From NCBI GenBank assembly GCA_934501535.1, contig CAKSUM010000008.1, positions 47,395 through 111,394 on the forward strand: a DNA stretch of 64,000 bases, given 5' to 3'. Below the pieces are notes generated by a model. The model worked only from the letters and a program-made list of their open reading frames with translations. It was not told the DNA's origin and did not search any database. The DNA is from an uncultured Clostridia bacterium. GTDB taxonomy: Bacteria > Bacillota > Clostridia > UBA1381. Shown one piece after another: positions 1 through 8,098 of this stretch (positions within the stretch are counted from its first letter, which is position 1; each line of letters begins with the position of its first letter). The translations under genes and the position numbers were made by a program.

Positions 1-1
1 A

Positions 2-58
2 AAATCGGGAGTAAATCATCGCCTGAAACGTATTATGGAAATATCGCAAAGGCTTTAA
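2..58 (+). CDS. whiA: WhiA C-terminus (partial, cut by window edge)
   Basis: Only the last 18 codons are present, reading KSGVNHRLKRIMEISQRL and then TAA. The SGVNHRL stretch is the conserved end of WhiA, a DNA-binding protein with a LAGLIDADG-like N-domain and a C-terminal HTH, which lies next to dnaE in many Clostridia. The stop is followed after 14 nt by the dnaE start, so the two are probably cotranscribed. The family call rests on this short tail plus gene order. Confidence 0.7.
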   Translation, partial: KSGVNHRLKRIMEISQRL

Positions 59-72
59 GGGGGTGACGCAAA

Positions 73-3000
73 GTGAGATTTACACATCTTCATACGCATA
101 CGGAATTCAGCTTACTGGACGGTGCATCAAGTATTAAAAAAATAATATCACGCGTTAAGGAACTCGGAATGGACAGCTGCGCCATAACCGATCACGGCGC
201 CATGTACGGCGTGGTCGATTTTTATAAAGAAGCGCTCGCGCAGGGAATAAAGCCGGTTATCGGCTGCGAGGTCTATGTCGCGCCGCGGAGCCGCTTTGAC
301 AAGGTGTACGAATATGACTCAAAATACAGTCACCTCATTTTGCTGTGCGAAAATTATGAGGGATACAAAAATCTTTCATATATAGTAACAAAGGGCTTTA
401 CAGAAGGGTTTTACTATAAGCCGAGGATAGATTTTGAACTGCTGTCGGAGCATCATGAGGGGCTTATTGCCTTGTCGGCATGTCTTGCCGGAGAAATTCC
501 CAAAGCGCTCGCCGCGGACGATTATGACGGAGCAAAGGCTATCGGCGAAAGATATTTAAAGCTGTTCGGCAAGGATAATTATTTTATAGAGCTGCAAGAC
601 CATTCAATAGCGGAACAAAAAAGAATAAATCCGCTTTTGGTAAAGCTTGCAAAGGAATTGGGAGTAGGTCTTGTCGCAACAAATGATATTCACTATGCCA
701 ATAAAGAGGACGCAAAATATCAGGACGTGCTGATGTGCATACAGATGCAGAAAACGGTGGATGACGATGACAGAATGAGTTTTGAAACCGAGGAATTTTA
801 TATAAAATCTCCGGAGGAGATGGCGGAGCTGTTTGCCTATGCGCCGGAGGCTATTGAAAATACGGCAAAAATTGCCGACAGATGCAACATGGAATTTGAT
901 TTCCATACGCGGCATCTGCCGAGCTACGATGTCCCGGACGGGAAAACAGCATGGGAATACCTGAATGAGCTTTGCACAAACGGTCTTAAGAAACGCTACA
1001 AAAATGTGACGGAGGAACTGCAAAATCGTCTTGATTACGAATTATCCGTAATCAAAAGCATGGGCTTCGTGGATTACTTCCTTATTGTATGGGATTTTAT
1101 TCATTATGCAAAGGAAAACGGCGTCGGCGTCGGGCCGGGCAGAGGCAGTGCTGCCGGGAGTATCGTCAGCTACACTCTTGAAATTACCGATGTCGACCCG
1201 ATAAAGTACAATTTGATTTTTGAACGTTTTTTGAACCCCGAGCGAGTTTCCATGCCGGATATTGACGTGGATTTTGCGCCGGAGGGACGGCAGCAGGTTA
1301 TCGATTACGTTGTGCGCAAATACGGCGAGGAAAATGTGGCGCAGATTATAACCTTCGGTACGATGAAGGCAAAACTTGCGATACGTGATGTCGGCAGAGC
1401 ACTGAATATTTCGTATGCCGAAACGGATAAGGTGGCAAAGCTTGTGCCGAATGACCTGAATATCACCATAGACCGCGCGCTGGAGGTATCGAATGAGCTT
1501 AGCGAACTTTATAAAAATGACCCGAAAATAAAACGGCTGATTGACACATCGCGCGCGCTTGAAGGTCTGGCGCGTCATTCGGGAACGCATGCGGCAGGCG
1601 TGGTTATCTGCAAGGAGCCGATAGTGAATTACATGCCGCTGCAGACCAATGACGATGTTCTGACAACGCAGTTTGTCAAGGATACCGTAGAGGGTTTGGG
1701 GCTTTTAAAGATGGACTTCCTCGGTCTGCGCAATCTGACCGTCATAAACAATGCGGTTGATATTATTGAGAAAACTCACGGAATAAGGCTCGATATGTCT
1801 AATCTTGATTATGACGTCAGGGAAGTTTACGATATGATTTCAACGGGCAACACCGAGGGCGTATTTCAGATAGAAAGCGCCGGTATGAAGTCATTCATGC
1901 AGGAGCTTAAGCCGGATTGCCTTGAGGATATTATTGCCGGAATTGCACTTTACCGCCCCGGCCCGATGGATTCCATACCGCGGTATATTTATAATAAAAA
2001 TCACCCGAACGAGGTACAATATAAACATCCGATTTTGGCTGATATTCTGGACGTAACGTACGGCTGCATAGTGTATCAGGAACAGGTGCTTGAAATAGTG
2101 CGTTCCATGGCGGGGTATTCTCTCGGCAGTGCGGATATGTTAAGACGTGTTATTTCCAAGAAGAAAGCCGATAAAATGGCGGAGGAACGCCGTAATTTCA
2201 TATACGGAAAGCAGGACGCGGACGGGACATGGATTATCGACGGCTGCGTACGCCGCGGAATTGATGAGAAAATTGCAATAGACATTTTTGATGAAATCAA
2301 CGAATTTGCGAACTACGCCTTTAACAAATCGCATGCGGCGGCATACGCGTTTATTACATATCAGACGGCGTACCTTAAAACGTTCTATCCGGTTGAATAC
2401 ATGGCGTCGCTGATATCCAGCATTGAGGATACCGACAAAATAAACGCGTATCTGATGAACTGCAAATCCATGGGCATAACAAAGCTGCCGCCCGATATAA
2501 ATAAAAGTGAGGACAGTTTTACGGTCGAGGGAATGGGAATACGCTTCGGTCTGACGGCTGTTAAGAATGTCGGGAAAAGTTTCATCGCAAATGTTGTTGA
2601 GGAAAGAAAACGCGGCGGAAAATTCAAGGATTTTGCGGACTTTGTCGGACGAATGGCAGATAAGGACGTTAACAAACGTGCGGTGGAGGGACTGATAAAA
2701 TGCGGCGCATTTGATTCGCTCGGTGCAAAAAGGTCGCAGCTGCTGACGGTATTTGAAAGTATTCTGGACAGTGAGGCTCAGGCGCGGAAAAACAATGTTG
2801 CCGGTCAGATGTCGCTGTTCGGCGATGACTCTCGGGAGGAAAGCAGCTTTGACCTTCCGGTGATGAACGAATTTCCAAAATCAAAACTTCTGGCGCTGGA
2901 AAAAGAAAGCTGCGGCATGTATTTTTCCGGACACCCGATGGAGGAATATGCCGAAAAGGCGGAAAAACTTGCAAAAATAAATATAGGCACGGTTCTTGCA

Positions 3001-3570
3001 TCATTTTATGATTCCGAGGGGAATATTCAAACAGTCAAAGATAATGATAAGATTAAGCTTTGCGGAATTGTCGCAAGCCGTAGAAATAAAACCACAAAAA
3101 ACAATTCGCAAATGGCATTTGTGCAGCTTGAAGATATGTACGGAAGTATTGAGGCAATCATTTTCCCGAAAATACTTACTTCATATAATAATGTGCTTGC
3201 AGAGGGGAATGCAGTCATGCTCGAGGGACGCGTAAGCGCAAGGGAGGACGAAGCACCTAAGCTTTTGTGTGAAAGCGCGGCGCTTTTGGACAGTATTACG
3301 GAGCCGGAGGAAGTCAGCCCGGACGAAGCGGCGGAAACCGTGAAAAACAACCGCGTGCTTTATATAAAAATGGGAACGTTTGACGATACCGTTTTAAAAA
3401 CTGCGGTAAAAGTAATGGAGACCGCAAAAGGCAGTACGCCGGTATGCTTTTTTACGGCAGATACCAAAAAGAAAATTCTTGCCCCGAAAAACTGCTGGAT
3501 TGATGAAAACAGCGGCGTGATTGACAGACTTTTTGGTATCTTTGGCGAAAATAATGTAAAATTTCGATAA
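73..3570 (+). CDS. dnaE: DNA polymerase III alpha subunit (DnaE)
   Basis: Replicative C-family polymerase, 1165 aa, a normal length for DnaE1. It opens with a PHP domain (THLHTHTEFSLLDGA, about residues 4-18, metal-binding His motif). The polymerase palm follows, with GPGRGSAAGS near 355 and the catalytic acidic motif PDIDVDF near 395-402. A helix-hairpin-helix type segment with RPGPMDSIPRYI lies near 625, and an OB-fold (KIKLCGIVASRR onward) near 990-1035. The start is GTG at 73, preceded by an AAGGGGG ribosome site; no better start exists. Clostridia usually carry PolC as well, so this enzyme probably shares lagging-strand or gap-filling work. Confidence 0.97.
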   Translation: MRFTHLHTHTEFSLLDGASSIKKIISRVKELGMDSCAITDHGAMYGVVDFYKEALAQGIKPVIGCEVYVAPRSRFDKVYEYDSKYSHLILLCENYEGYKNLSYIVTKGFTEGFYYKPRIDFELLSEHHEGLIALSACLAGEIPKALAADDYDGAKAIGERYLKLFGKDNYFIELQDHSIAEQKRINPLLVKLAKELGVGLVATNDIHYANKEDAKYQDVLMCIQMQKTVDDDDRMSFETEEFYIKSPEEMAELFAYAPEAIENTAKIADRCNMEFDFHTRHLPSYDVPDGKTAWEYLNELCTNGLKKRYKNVTEELQNRLDYELSVIKSMGFVDYFLIVWDFIHYAKENGVGVGPGRGSAAGSIVSYTLEITDVDPIKYNLIFERFLNPERVSMPDIDVDFAPEGRQQVIDYVVRKYGEENVAQIITFGTMKAKLAIRDVGRALNISYAETDKVAKLVPNDLNITIDRALEVSNELSELYKNDPKIKRLIDTSRALEGLARHSGTHAAGVVICKEPIVNYMPLQTNDDVLTTQFVKDTVEGLGLLKMDFLGLRNLTVINNAVDIIEKTHGIRLDMSNLDYDVREVYDMISTGNTEGVFQIESAGMKSFMQELKPDCLEDIIAGIALYRPGPMDSIPRYIYNKNHPNEVQYKHPILADILDVTYGCIVYQEQVLEIVRSMAGYSLGSADMLRRVISKKKADKMAEERRNFIYGKQDADGTWIIDGCVRRGIDEKIAIDIFDEINEFANYAFNKSHAAAYAFITYQTAYLKTFYPVEYMASLISSIEDTDKINAYLMNCKSMGITKLPPDINKSEDSFTVEGMGIRFGLTAVKNVGKSFIANVVEERKRGGKFKDFADFVGRMADKDVNKRAVEGLIKCGAFDSLGAKRSQLLTVFESILDSEAQARKNNVAGQMSLFGDDSREESSFDLPVMNEFPKSKLLALEKESCGMYFSGHPMEEYAEKAEKLAKINIGTVLASFYDSEGNIQTVKDNDKIKLCGIVASRRNKTTKNNSQMAFVQLEDMYGSIEAIIFPKILTSYNNVLAEGNAVMLEGRVSAREDEAPKLLCESAALLDSITEPEEVSPDEAAETVKNNRVLYIKMGTFDDTVLKTAVKVMETAKGSTPVCFFTADTKKKILAPKNCWIDENSGVIDRLFGIFGENNVKFR

Positions 3571-3585
3571 AAATTAAAAAATATA

Positions 3586-3614
3586 TTGAAATTTTTGTAA
3601 AAATAGGGTAAAAT
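3586..3614 (+). promoter_or_regulatory. Probable sigma-A promoter of mtrB
   Basis: TTGAAA at about 3586-3591 and TAAAAT at about 3609-3614, separated by about 17 nt, lie in the AT-rich gap between dnaE and mtrB. It would start a transcript a few bases before the AGAGGAG ribosome site of mtrB, so mtrB and pfkA may be expressed separately from dnaE. Confidence 0.5.
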
Positions 3615-3639
3615 ATTGTCTTATAGAGGAGTTGAGAAT

Positions 3640-3876
3640 ATGTTAGAAGAAGATGAGATTTTAAATGACTATATTGTTGTGAAGGCTTTGGAGGACGGCG
3701 TTAACATCATGGGACTGACCAGAGGACAGAATACGCGCTTTCACCATACCGAAAAACTGGACTGCGGCGAGGTTTATATAGCCCAGTTTACGCAGACAAC
3801 CTCCGCTATCAAAATTAACGGAAAAGCGGAAATTCTGACAAAGCACGGCAATATTCGGTCGGGAAAAACGGAGTAA
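3640..3876 (+). CDS. mtrB: trp RNA-binding attenuation protein (TRAP)
   Basis: 78 aa from the ATG that follows AGAGGAG. It aligns almost without gaps to Bacillus TRAP: VEDGVN-type turn, GLTRGQNT, HHTEKLD, IAQFTQTTSAIK. TRAP is an 11-subunit ring that binds tryptophan and then wraps RNA carrying spaced GAG/UAG triplets, attenuating trp genes. The Trp-pocket Thr and Gln residues known from Bacillus (GLTRG, the next Thr, AQFT) are kept. Of the RNA-contact KKR set, Lys37 (TEKL) and Lys56 (AIK) are kept, but Arg58 is replaced by Asn (AIKING). No trp gene or anti-TRAP gene lies in the window. It sits between dnaE and pfkA with its own likely promoter. The family call is firm; the target is unknown. 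Confidence 0.92.
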   Translation: MLEEDEILNDYIVVKALEDGVNIMGLTRGQNTRFHHTEKLDCGEVYIAQFTQTTSAIKINGKAEILTKHGNIRSGKTE

Positions 3877-3879
3877 AAA

Positions 3880-4056
3880 ATGTGGACGTCGGTATATATT
3901 TCAAAAGATGAAAAAGACGTATCATTACTTAAACAGGCACTTAAAGACAACAATATCCTTGCAATGGTGAGAAAGCGTGAGGATTATTTCGAGATTTTGG
4001 TGCCGTCGCAGGAAATTGCTTCTGCACATAACGTAATTATTGATACAGAAATCTGA
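3880..4056 (+). CDS. Small conserved-looking protein, 58 aa
   Basis: ORF of 58 codons starting 3 nt after the mtrB stop and ending 19 nt before the pfkA start, so it fills the gap exactly. It reads MWTSVYISKDEKDVSLLKQ and onward, with a pattern of two strands around a helix (residues 15-26) and no membrane segment or Cys. The look is that of DUF2007-like small proteins (a WxxVY opening, then a helix, then a V/I-rich strand), sometimes mislabelled as glutamate decarboxylase in clostridial genomes at this position. The call rests on placement and composition; function is unknown. Confidence 0.6.
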   Translation: MWTSVYISKDEKDVSLLKQALKDNNILAMVRKREDYFEILVPSQEIASAHNVIIDTEI

Positions 4057-4075
4057 TATGGAAGAAGGATTTATT

Positions 4076-5050
4076 ATGGAGAAGAAAATTAAAAAAATAG
4101 GCGTACTTACCAGCGGCGGCGATGCCCCCGGTATGAATGCGGCAATCCGTGCCGTTGTTAGATGCGGTATTTATAACGGACTTGAAGTATTCGGCGTAAG
4201 AAAGGGATATAACGGACTGTTAAACGGCGATATTATCCCTATGGACGCAAGAAGCGTCGGCGAAATTTTGCAAAAGGGCGGTACAATTCTGCAAACCGCA
4301 CGCTGCCTTGAATTCAAGGAGGAAGCAGGTCAGAAACATGCAATTGAAGTTGCGAAGAAATTCGGTCTTGACGGATTGGTTGTAATCGGCGGTGACGGTT
4401 CGTTCCGCGGCGCAAGACAGCTTTGCCGTTTCGGTCTGCCGACGATAGCGATGCCGGGTACAATCGACAACGATATTGACTGCAGCGAATATACGGTCGG
4501 CTATGACACCTGCTTAAACACGGTTATCGGCGCGGTTGATAAGCTGCGCGATACATCATCGAGCCATGACAGATGTTCGGTTGTCGAAGTTATGGGACGC
4601 GGCGCCGGATATATTGCCGTTGAGGCAGGTATTGCCTGCGGAGCGGAGGTTGTTCTGGTTCCCGAATACGAGTTTGATTTTGAACGCGATGTTATTGCAC
4701 CGGTTAAGGACGGCATTGCGCGCGGCAAGACGCACTGCATCGTTATCGTTGCGGAGGGCGTAGGCGGAGCTGCCGAAATTGCAAAGAAAATTCAGGAAGA
4801 AACCGGAATGGAATCGCGTGCGACAATTCTGGGTCATATTCAGAGAGGCGGCTCGCCGACCGTTAAGGACAGAGTTATGGCAAGCTGCATGGGTGAACGC
4901 TGCGTTAACCTTATTCTGGAGGGAAAAGAAAACAGAATTGTTTGCGTTCAAAACGGAAAGATTGCAGACGTTGACATTGAAGAAGGTCTTGCAATGAAGA
5001 AAAAGCTGCCGGCAGATATGGTTGAACTTATCAAAAAACTGTCGGTCTGA
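4076..5050 (+). CDS. pfkA: 6-phosphofructokinase (ATP-dependent)
   Basis: Phosphorylates fructose-6-phosphate to fructose-1,6-bisphosphate, the committing step of glycolysis, in the cytosol. 324 aa, normal for bacterial PFK-A. It shows GGDAPGMNA (14-22), the GDGS nucleotide loop near 105, PGTIDNDI near 127-134 with the catalytic Asp, MGRGAGYIA near 170 and LGHIQRGG near 250. The Gly after GGDGS favours ATP over pyrophosphate. The start chosen is ATG 4076, 6 nt after GAAGAAGGA; upstream in-frame ATG 4058 lacks a ribosome site. A hairpin follows the stop. Confidence 0.97.
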   Translation: MEKKIKKIGVLTSGGDAPGMNAAIRAVVRCGIYNGLEVFGVRKGYNGLLNGDIIPMDARSVGEILQKGGTILQTARCLEFKEEAGQKHAIEVAKKFGLDGLVVIGGDGSFRGARQLCRFGLPTIAMPGTIDNDIDCSEYTVGYDTCLNTVIGAVDKLRDTSSSHDRCSVVEVMGRGAGYIAVEAGIACGAEVVLVPEYEFDFERDVIAPVKDGIARGKTHCIVIVAEGVGGAAEIAKKIQEETGMESRATILGHIQRGGSPTVKDRVMASCMGERCVNLILEGKENRIVCVQNGKIADVDIEEGLAMKKKLPADMVELIKKLSV

Positions 5051-5064
5051 TATCGGCAATATAA

Positions 5065-5098
5065 AATAAGTGTTGGGATACCTCAACACTTATTTGGT
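5065..5098 (+). terminator. Hairpin after pfkA, weak terminator
   Basis: Perfect 11-bp inverted repeat AATAAGTGTTG (5065-5075) and CAACACTTATT (5084-5094) with an 8-nt loop. The T run after it is short, so termination may be partial and manA may be reached by readthrough. Confidence 0.6.
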
Positions 5099-5114
5099 AA
5101 TTAAGGAGATTTGT

Positions 5115-6056
5115 ATGAATAAGCTGATGCCCGTAAAGCTGGTTCCGGCGTTCAAAGATTATCTGTGGGGCGGAACGCGGCTTAAAGAGGAGTATAACAA
5201 GAAAACCGACATGCAGCCGCTTGCGGAAAGCTGGGAGCTTTCGTGCCATAAGGACGGCGAGAGCAGGATTGCATGCGGTGATTACGCAGGAAAAACGCTG
5301 TCGGAATACATTGACATATGCGGCAGAGATATACTCGGGACAAATGCACAAAAGTTTGATTTCTTTCCGGTGCTGATTAAGTTTATCGACGCTAAAAGCG
5401 ATCTTTCGGTACAGGTTCACCCCGATGATGAATACGCAGGAAAATATGAAAACAGCTACGGAAAAACGGAGATGTGGTATGTGCTGGAGGCAGAGGAGGG
5501 CGCGTATCTGTATTACGGATTGAACCGCGATATAACGCGCAGTGAGCTTGCACAGCGTATTGAAAATAACACGATATGCGAGGTGCTCAACAAGGTCAGC
5601 GTAAAAAAAGGCGATGTATTTTTCATAGGAGCCGGAACACTGCATGCAATTTGCAGCGGAATAGTAATATGCGAAATTCAGCAAAATTCAAATCTGACCT
5701 ATCGCGTGTATGACTATGACAGGCGTGACAAAGACGGAAATCCGCGTCAGTTGCACATAGAAAAAGCGCTTGAGGTTACAAATCTGAAGAAGGCACCGGA
5801 AATTAAAGCGCCGCAGGACGGGATTTTAGCTCAGTGCAAATACTTTAACGTGCGGCGTATGAATGTGCCGGAAAATGACGGACTAAAGCTTGACGGGGCT
5901 TCTTTTACAAGCATAATTGTCACCGGCGGACGCGGAAAAATGCACTGCGGCGGCGCGGAATATGACCTTGAAAAGGGCGACAGTTATTTTGTGCCGGCAC
6001 AGGAGGGCAAGCTTGAATTTGAGGGTTGCTGCGAGATAATTATAACAAGAGTGTAG
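5115..6056 (+). CDS. manA: Mannose-6-phosphate isomerase, class I
   Basis: Interconverts mannose-6-phosphate and fructose-6-phosphate. 313 aa, the short Gram-positive type. The N-terminal cupin shows the zinc-site pattern VQVHPDD followed by KTEMWYVLEA, and the second cupin metal ligand is GTLHAI near residue 178; YDYDR follows near 200. Start at ATG 5115, 7 nt after AAGGAG. It stands between pfkA and a glucokinase, consistent with feeding sugars into glycolysis. A sugar-specific isomerase for another aldose cannot be excluded. Confidence 0.92.
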   Translation: MNKLMPVKLVPAFKDYLWGGTRLKEEYNKKTDMQPLAESWELSCHKDGESRIACGDYAGKTLSEYIDICGRDILGTNAQKFDFFPVLIKFIDAKSDLSVQVHPDDEYAGKYENSYGKTEMWYVLEAEEGAYLYYGLNRDITRSELAQRIENNTICEVLNKVSVKKGDVFFIGAGTLHAICSGIVICEIQQNSNLTYRVYDYDRRDKDGNPRQLHIEKALEVTNLKKAPEIKAPQDGILAQCKYFNVRRMNVPENDGLKLDGASFTSIIVTGGRGKMHCGGAEYDLEKGDSYFVPAQEGKLEFEGCCEIIITRV

Positions 6057-6067
6057 GAGGAAATTTT

Positions 6068-7012
6068 ATGTATTATGTGGGTATCGATTTAGGCGGAACA
6101 AATATCGCCGGGGGACTTGTTGATGAAAACGGAAAAATTCTTTCGGAGCTTTCCGTGCCGACAATGGCGGAACGCGATTATAAGGAAATCGTAAAAGACA
6201 TGGCAGATGTGTCGAAAAAGGTAATAGAAAAAGCAGGTGTATCAATAGTTGATGTTGCCGGAGTCGGAATAGGCTGCCCCGGAGCTATCGATAATGCAAA
6301 CGGTGTTTGTACCTATTCAAATAACCTGCACATGGACCATGCAAAAATTGCGGAGGAATTCAGAAAGCATCTTGATTTGCCGGTCAACCTTGAAAATGAC
6401 GCGAATGCAGCGGCTCTCGGAGAATATGCAATTAACGGAAACGGTGTAAACAATTTTGTTTTTGTAACGCTCGGAACGGGCGTAGGCGGCGGAATAGTCC
6501 TGGACGGCAAAATATTCCGCGGATTTAACGGCGTGGGAGCGGAGCTTGGTCACACCGTTGTGAATCAGGACGGCGAAATGTGCAACTGCGGACGCCGCGG
6601 CTGCTGGGAAGCATATGCGTCGGTGTCTGCGCTTATCAGACTGACGCGCGAGGCGATGGATAAAGCACCCGACAGCCTTATGCACGAAGAGGCTGAAAAA
6701 GAAGGAAAGGTCAGCGGAATGACTTCATTTGTGGCTGCTAAAAGGGGCGACAAGGCGGCACAGGCTGTAGTTGACAAATATTTTGAATATATCGGCGTGG
6801 GCATTACTAATATCGTGAATATATTTCAGCCGGAAAAGGTTGTAATAGGCGGCAGCATATCAAAAGAGGGAGATTATCTTCTGAAGCCGGTACAGAAATA
6901 CGTTGAGGCTCATGATTACAACCGCTACATGAAGAAAGCGAAAATTGAAATCGCTACTCTGTTCGGCGACGCAGGTATAATCGGCGCGGCACTTTCGGCA
7001 AAGAAAAGGTAA
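6068..7012 (+). CDS. glcK: ROK-family glucokinase
   Basis: ATP-dependent sugar kinase of the ROK (repressor, ORF, kinase) family without an HTH domain, 314 aa. It has the N-terminal phosphate loop GIDLGGTNIAGG (5-16), ENDANAAALGE with the catalytic Asp near 115, GTGVGGGIV near 140, and the ROK zinc motif CNCGRRGCWE near 175. The start ATG 6068 follows AGGAGG by 7 nt, and the upstream stop of manA is 12 nt before it. Glucose is the likely substrate, but other hexoses are possible in this family. Confidence 0.92.
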   Translation: MYYVGIDLGGTNIAGGLVDENGKILSELSVPTMAERDYKEIVKDMADVSKKVIEKAGVSIVDVAGVGIGCPGAIDNANGVCTYSNNLHMDHAKIAEEFRKHLDLPVNLENDANAAALGEYAINGNGVNNFVFVTLGTGVGGGIVLDGKIFRGFNGVGAELGHTVVNQDGEMCNCGRRGCWEAYASVSALIRLTREAMDKAPDSLMHEEAEKEGKVSGMTSFVAAKRGDKAAQAVVDKYFEYIGVGITNIVNIFQPEKVVIGGSISKEGDYLLKPVQKYVEAHDYNRYMKKAKIEIATLFGDAGIIGAALSAKKR

Positions 7013-7016
7013 AAAT

Positions 7017-7958
7017 ATGAAAATTGTTGTTTTGGACGGAAAAACGCTCGGCGATGATATTGACCTCGGAGTACTGGGCGATGAACTGACCGTTTACGGC
7101 ACAACCGGGGCAGATTCGGTCGCGGAGCGCATCGGAGATAATGAGGCTGTCATCGTTAACAAGATAAAGCTGAACGAACATAACCTTGCCGATGCAAAAA
7201 ATCTGAAGCTCATCTGTGTTGCGGCGACGGGATATGATAATATCGATATTGAATACTGTAAAAAACACGGTATTGCCGTGTGCAATGTCTGCGGATATTC
7301 TACCGATTCGGTCGCGCAGCTTACGGTAACAATGGCGCTTTCGCTCGTTACGCACCTTGATGAGTATACGGAGTTTGTGCGCAGCGGTGAATACACAAAA
7401 AGCGGTGTTGCGAACAGACTTGTTCCGGTGTATCATGAACTGACGGGAAAAACGTGGGGAATTGTCGGACTGGGTAACATAGGAAAACGGACGGCTAAAA
7501 TTGCCGAAGCGCTCGGCTGCCGTATTCTTGCGTTCAAACGCCGGCAGGACAGCGAATACAATTGCGTTCCGCTTGCAGAGCTTATGGAAAAGTCGGATAT
7601 TATTTCGGTGCATCTTCCGGCAGGCCCTGAAACTCGCGGCATAATTTCTGCGGAAATGATAGCGAAAATGAAAAGGAATGCAATATTTATAAACGTGGCG
7701 CGCGGTGCGGTTACCGATGAAAATGCACTTGCCGCGGCGGTTCTTGAAAACAGAATAGGCGGTATAGGCATAGATGTTTATTCCGAGGAACCGTTTGGCG
7801 CAGAGCATTGTTTTAACAAGATAAAAGATAAACACAATGTTATTCTCACGCCGCATATTGCGTGGGGTACATTTGAGGCGAGAGCCAGGTGCGTTGAAGA
7901 AATGCGGAAAAATATTGACGCTTTTGAAAACGGGCAGCTTCGCAACAGGGTAGTATAA
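7017..7958 (+). CDS. NAD-dependent D-2-hydroxyacid dehydrogenase
   Basis: 313 aa member of the D-isomer-specific 2-hydroxyacid dehydrogenase family, starting 4 nt after glcK. It shows the Rossmann GLGNIG near 151, the catalytic Arg in NVARGAVTDE near 228, Glu in DVYSEEPF near 257, and His in LTPHIAWGT near 280. Candidates are glycerate, hydroxypyruvate or 2-ketoisocaproate reduction; the sequence alone does not decide. No ACT domain is present, so it is not a regulated SerA. It closes the sugar operon before a strong terminator. Confidence 0.88.
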   Translation: MKIVVLDGKTLGDDIDLGVLGDELTVYGTTGADSVAERIGDNEAVIVNKIKLNEHNLADAKNLKLICVAATGYDNIDIEYCKKHGIAVCNVCGYSTDSVAQLTVTMALSLVTHLDEYTEFVRSGEYTKSGVANRLVPVYHELTGKTWGIVGLGNIGKRTAKIAEALGCRILAFKRRQDSEYNCVPLAELMEKSDIISVHLPAGPETRGIISAEMIAKMKRNAIFINVARGAVTDENALAAAVLENRIGGIGIDVYSEEPFGAEHCFNKIKDKHNVILTPHIAWGTFEARARCVEEMRKNIDAFENGQLRNRVV

Positions 7959-7979
7959 TATCGGAAAAGAAATCGGTGA

Positions 7980-8013
7980 AAAAACGCTGTTTTGATGAAA
8001 CGGCGTTTTTTTT
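7980..8013 (+). terminator. Intrinsic terminator before lon
   Basis: Left arm 7980-7992 and right arm 7998-8010 form a 13-bp stem with one G-T pair and a 5-nt loop, followed by eight T. It closes the pfkA-dehydrogenase group. Confidence 0.9.
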
Positions 8014-8035
8014 AATGTTTTTCTGTCAAAATGTG

Positions 8036-8064
8036 TTGAAAAATATCACAGAATGGTATATAAT
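8036..8064 (+). promoter_or_regulatory. Sigma-A promoter of lon
   Basis: TTGAAA at 8036-8041 and a perfect TATAAT at 8059-8064, 17 nt apart, just after the terminator and about 35 nt before the lon start. No CIRCE or CtsR-like operator was seen next to it. Confidence 0.85.
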
Positions 8065-8098
8065 ATAGTTTGTATAATTATATTTGGGAGTGAACAGA

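Noticed and set aside
604..1590. Long minus-strand ORFs under dnaE and other large genes
   Set aside because: They mirror the codon pattern of the plus-strand genes and show no motifs or ribosome sites.
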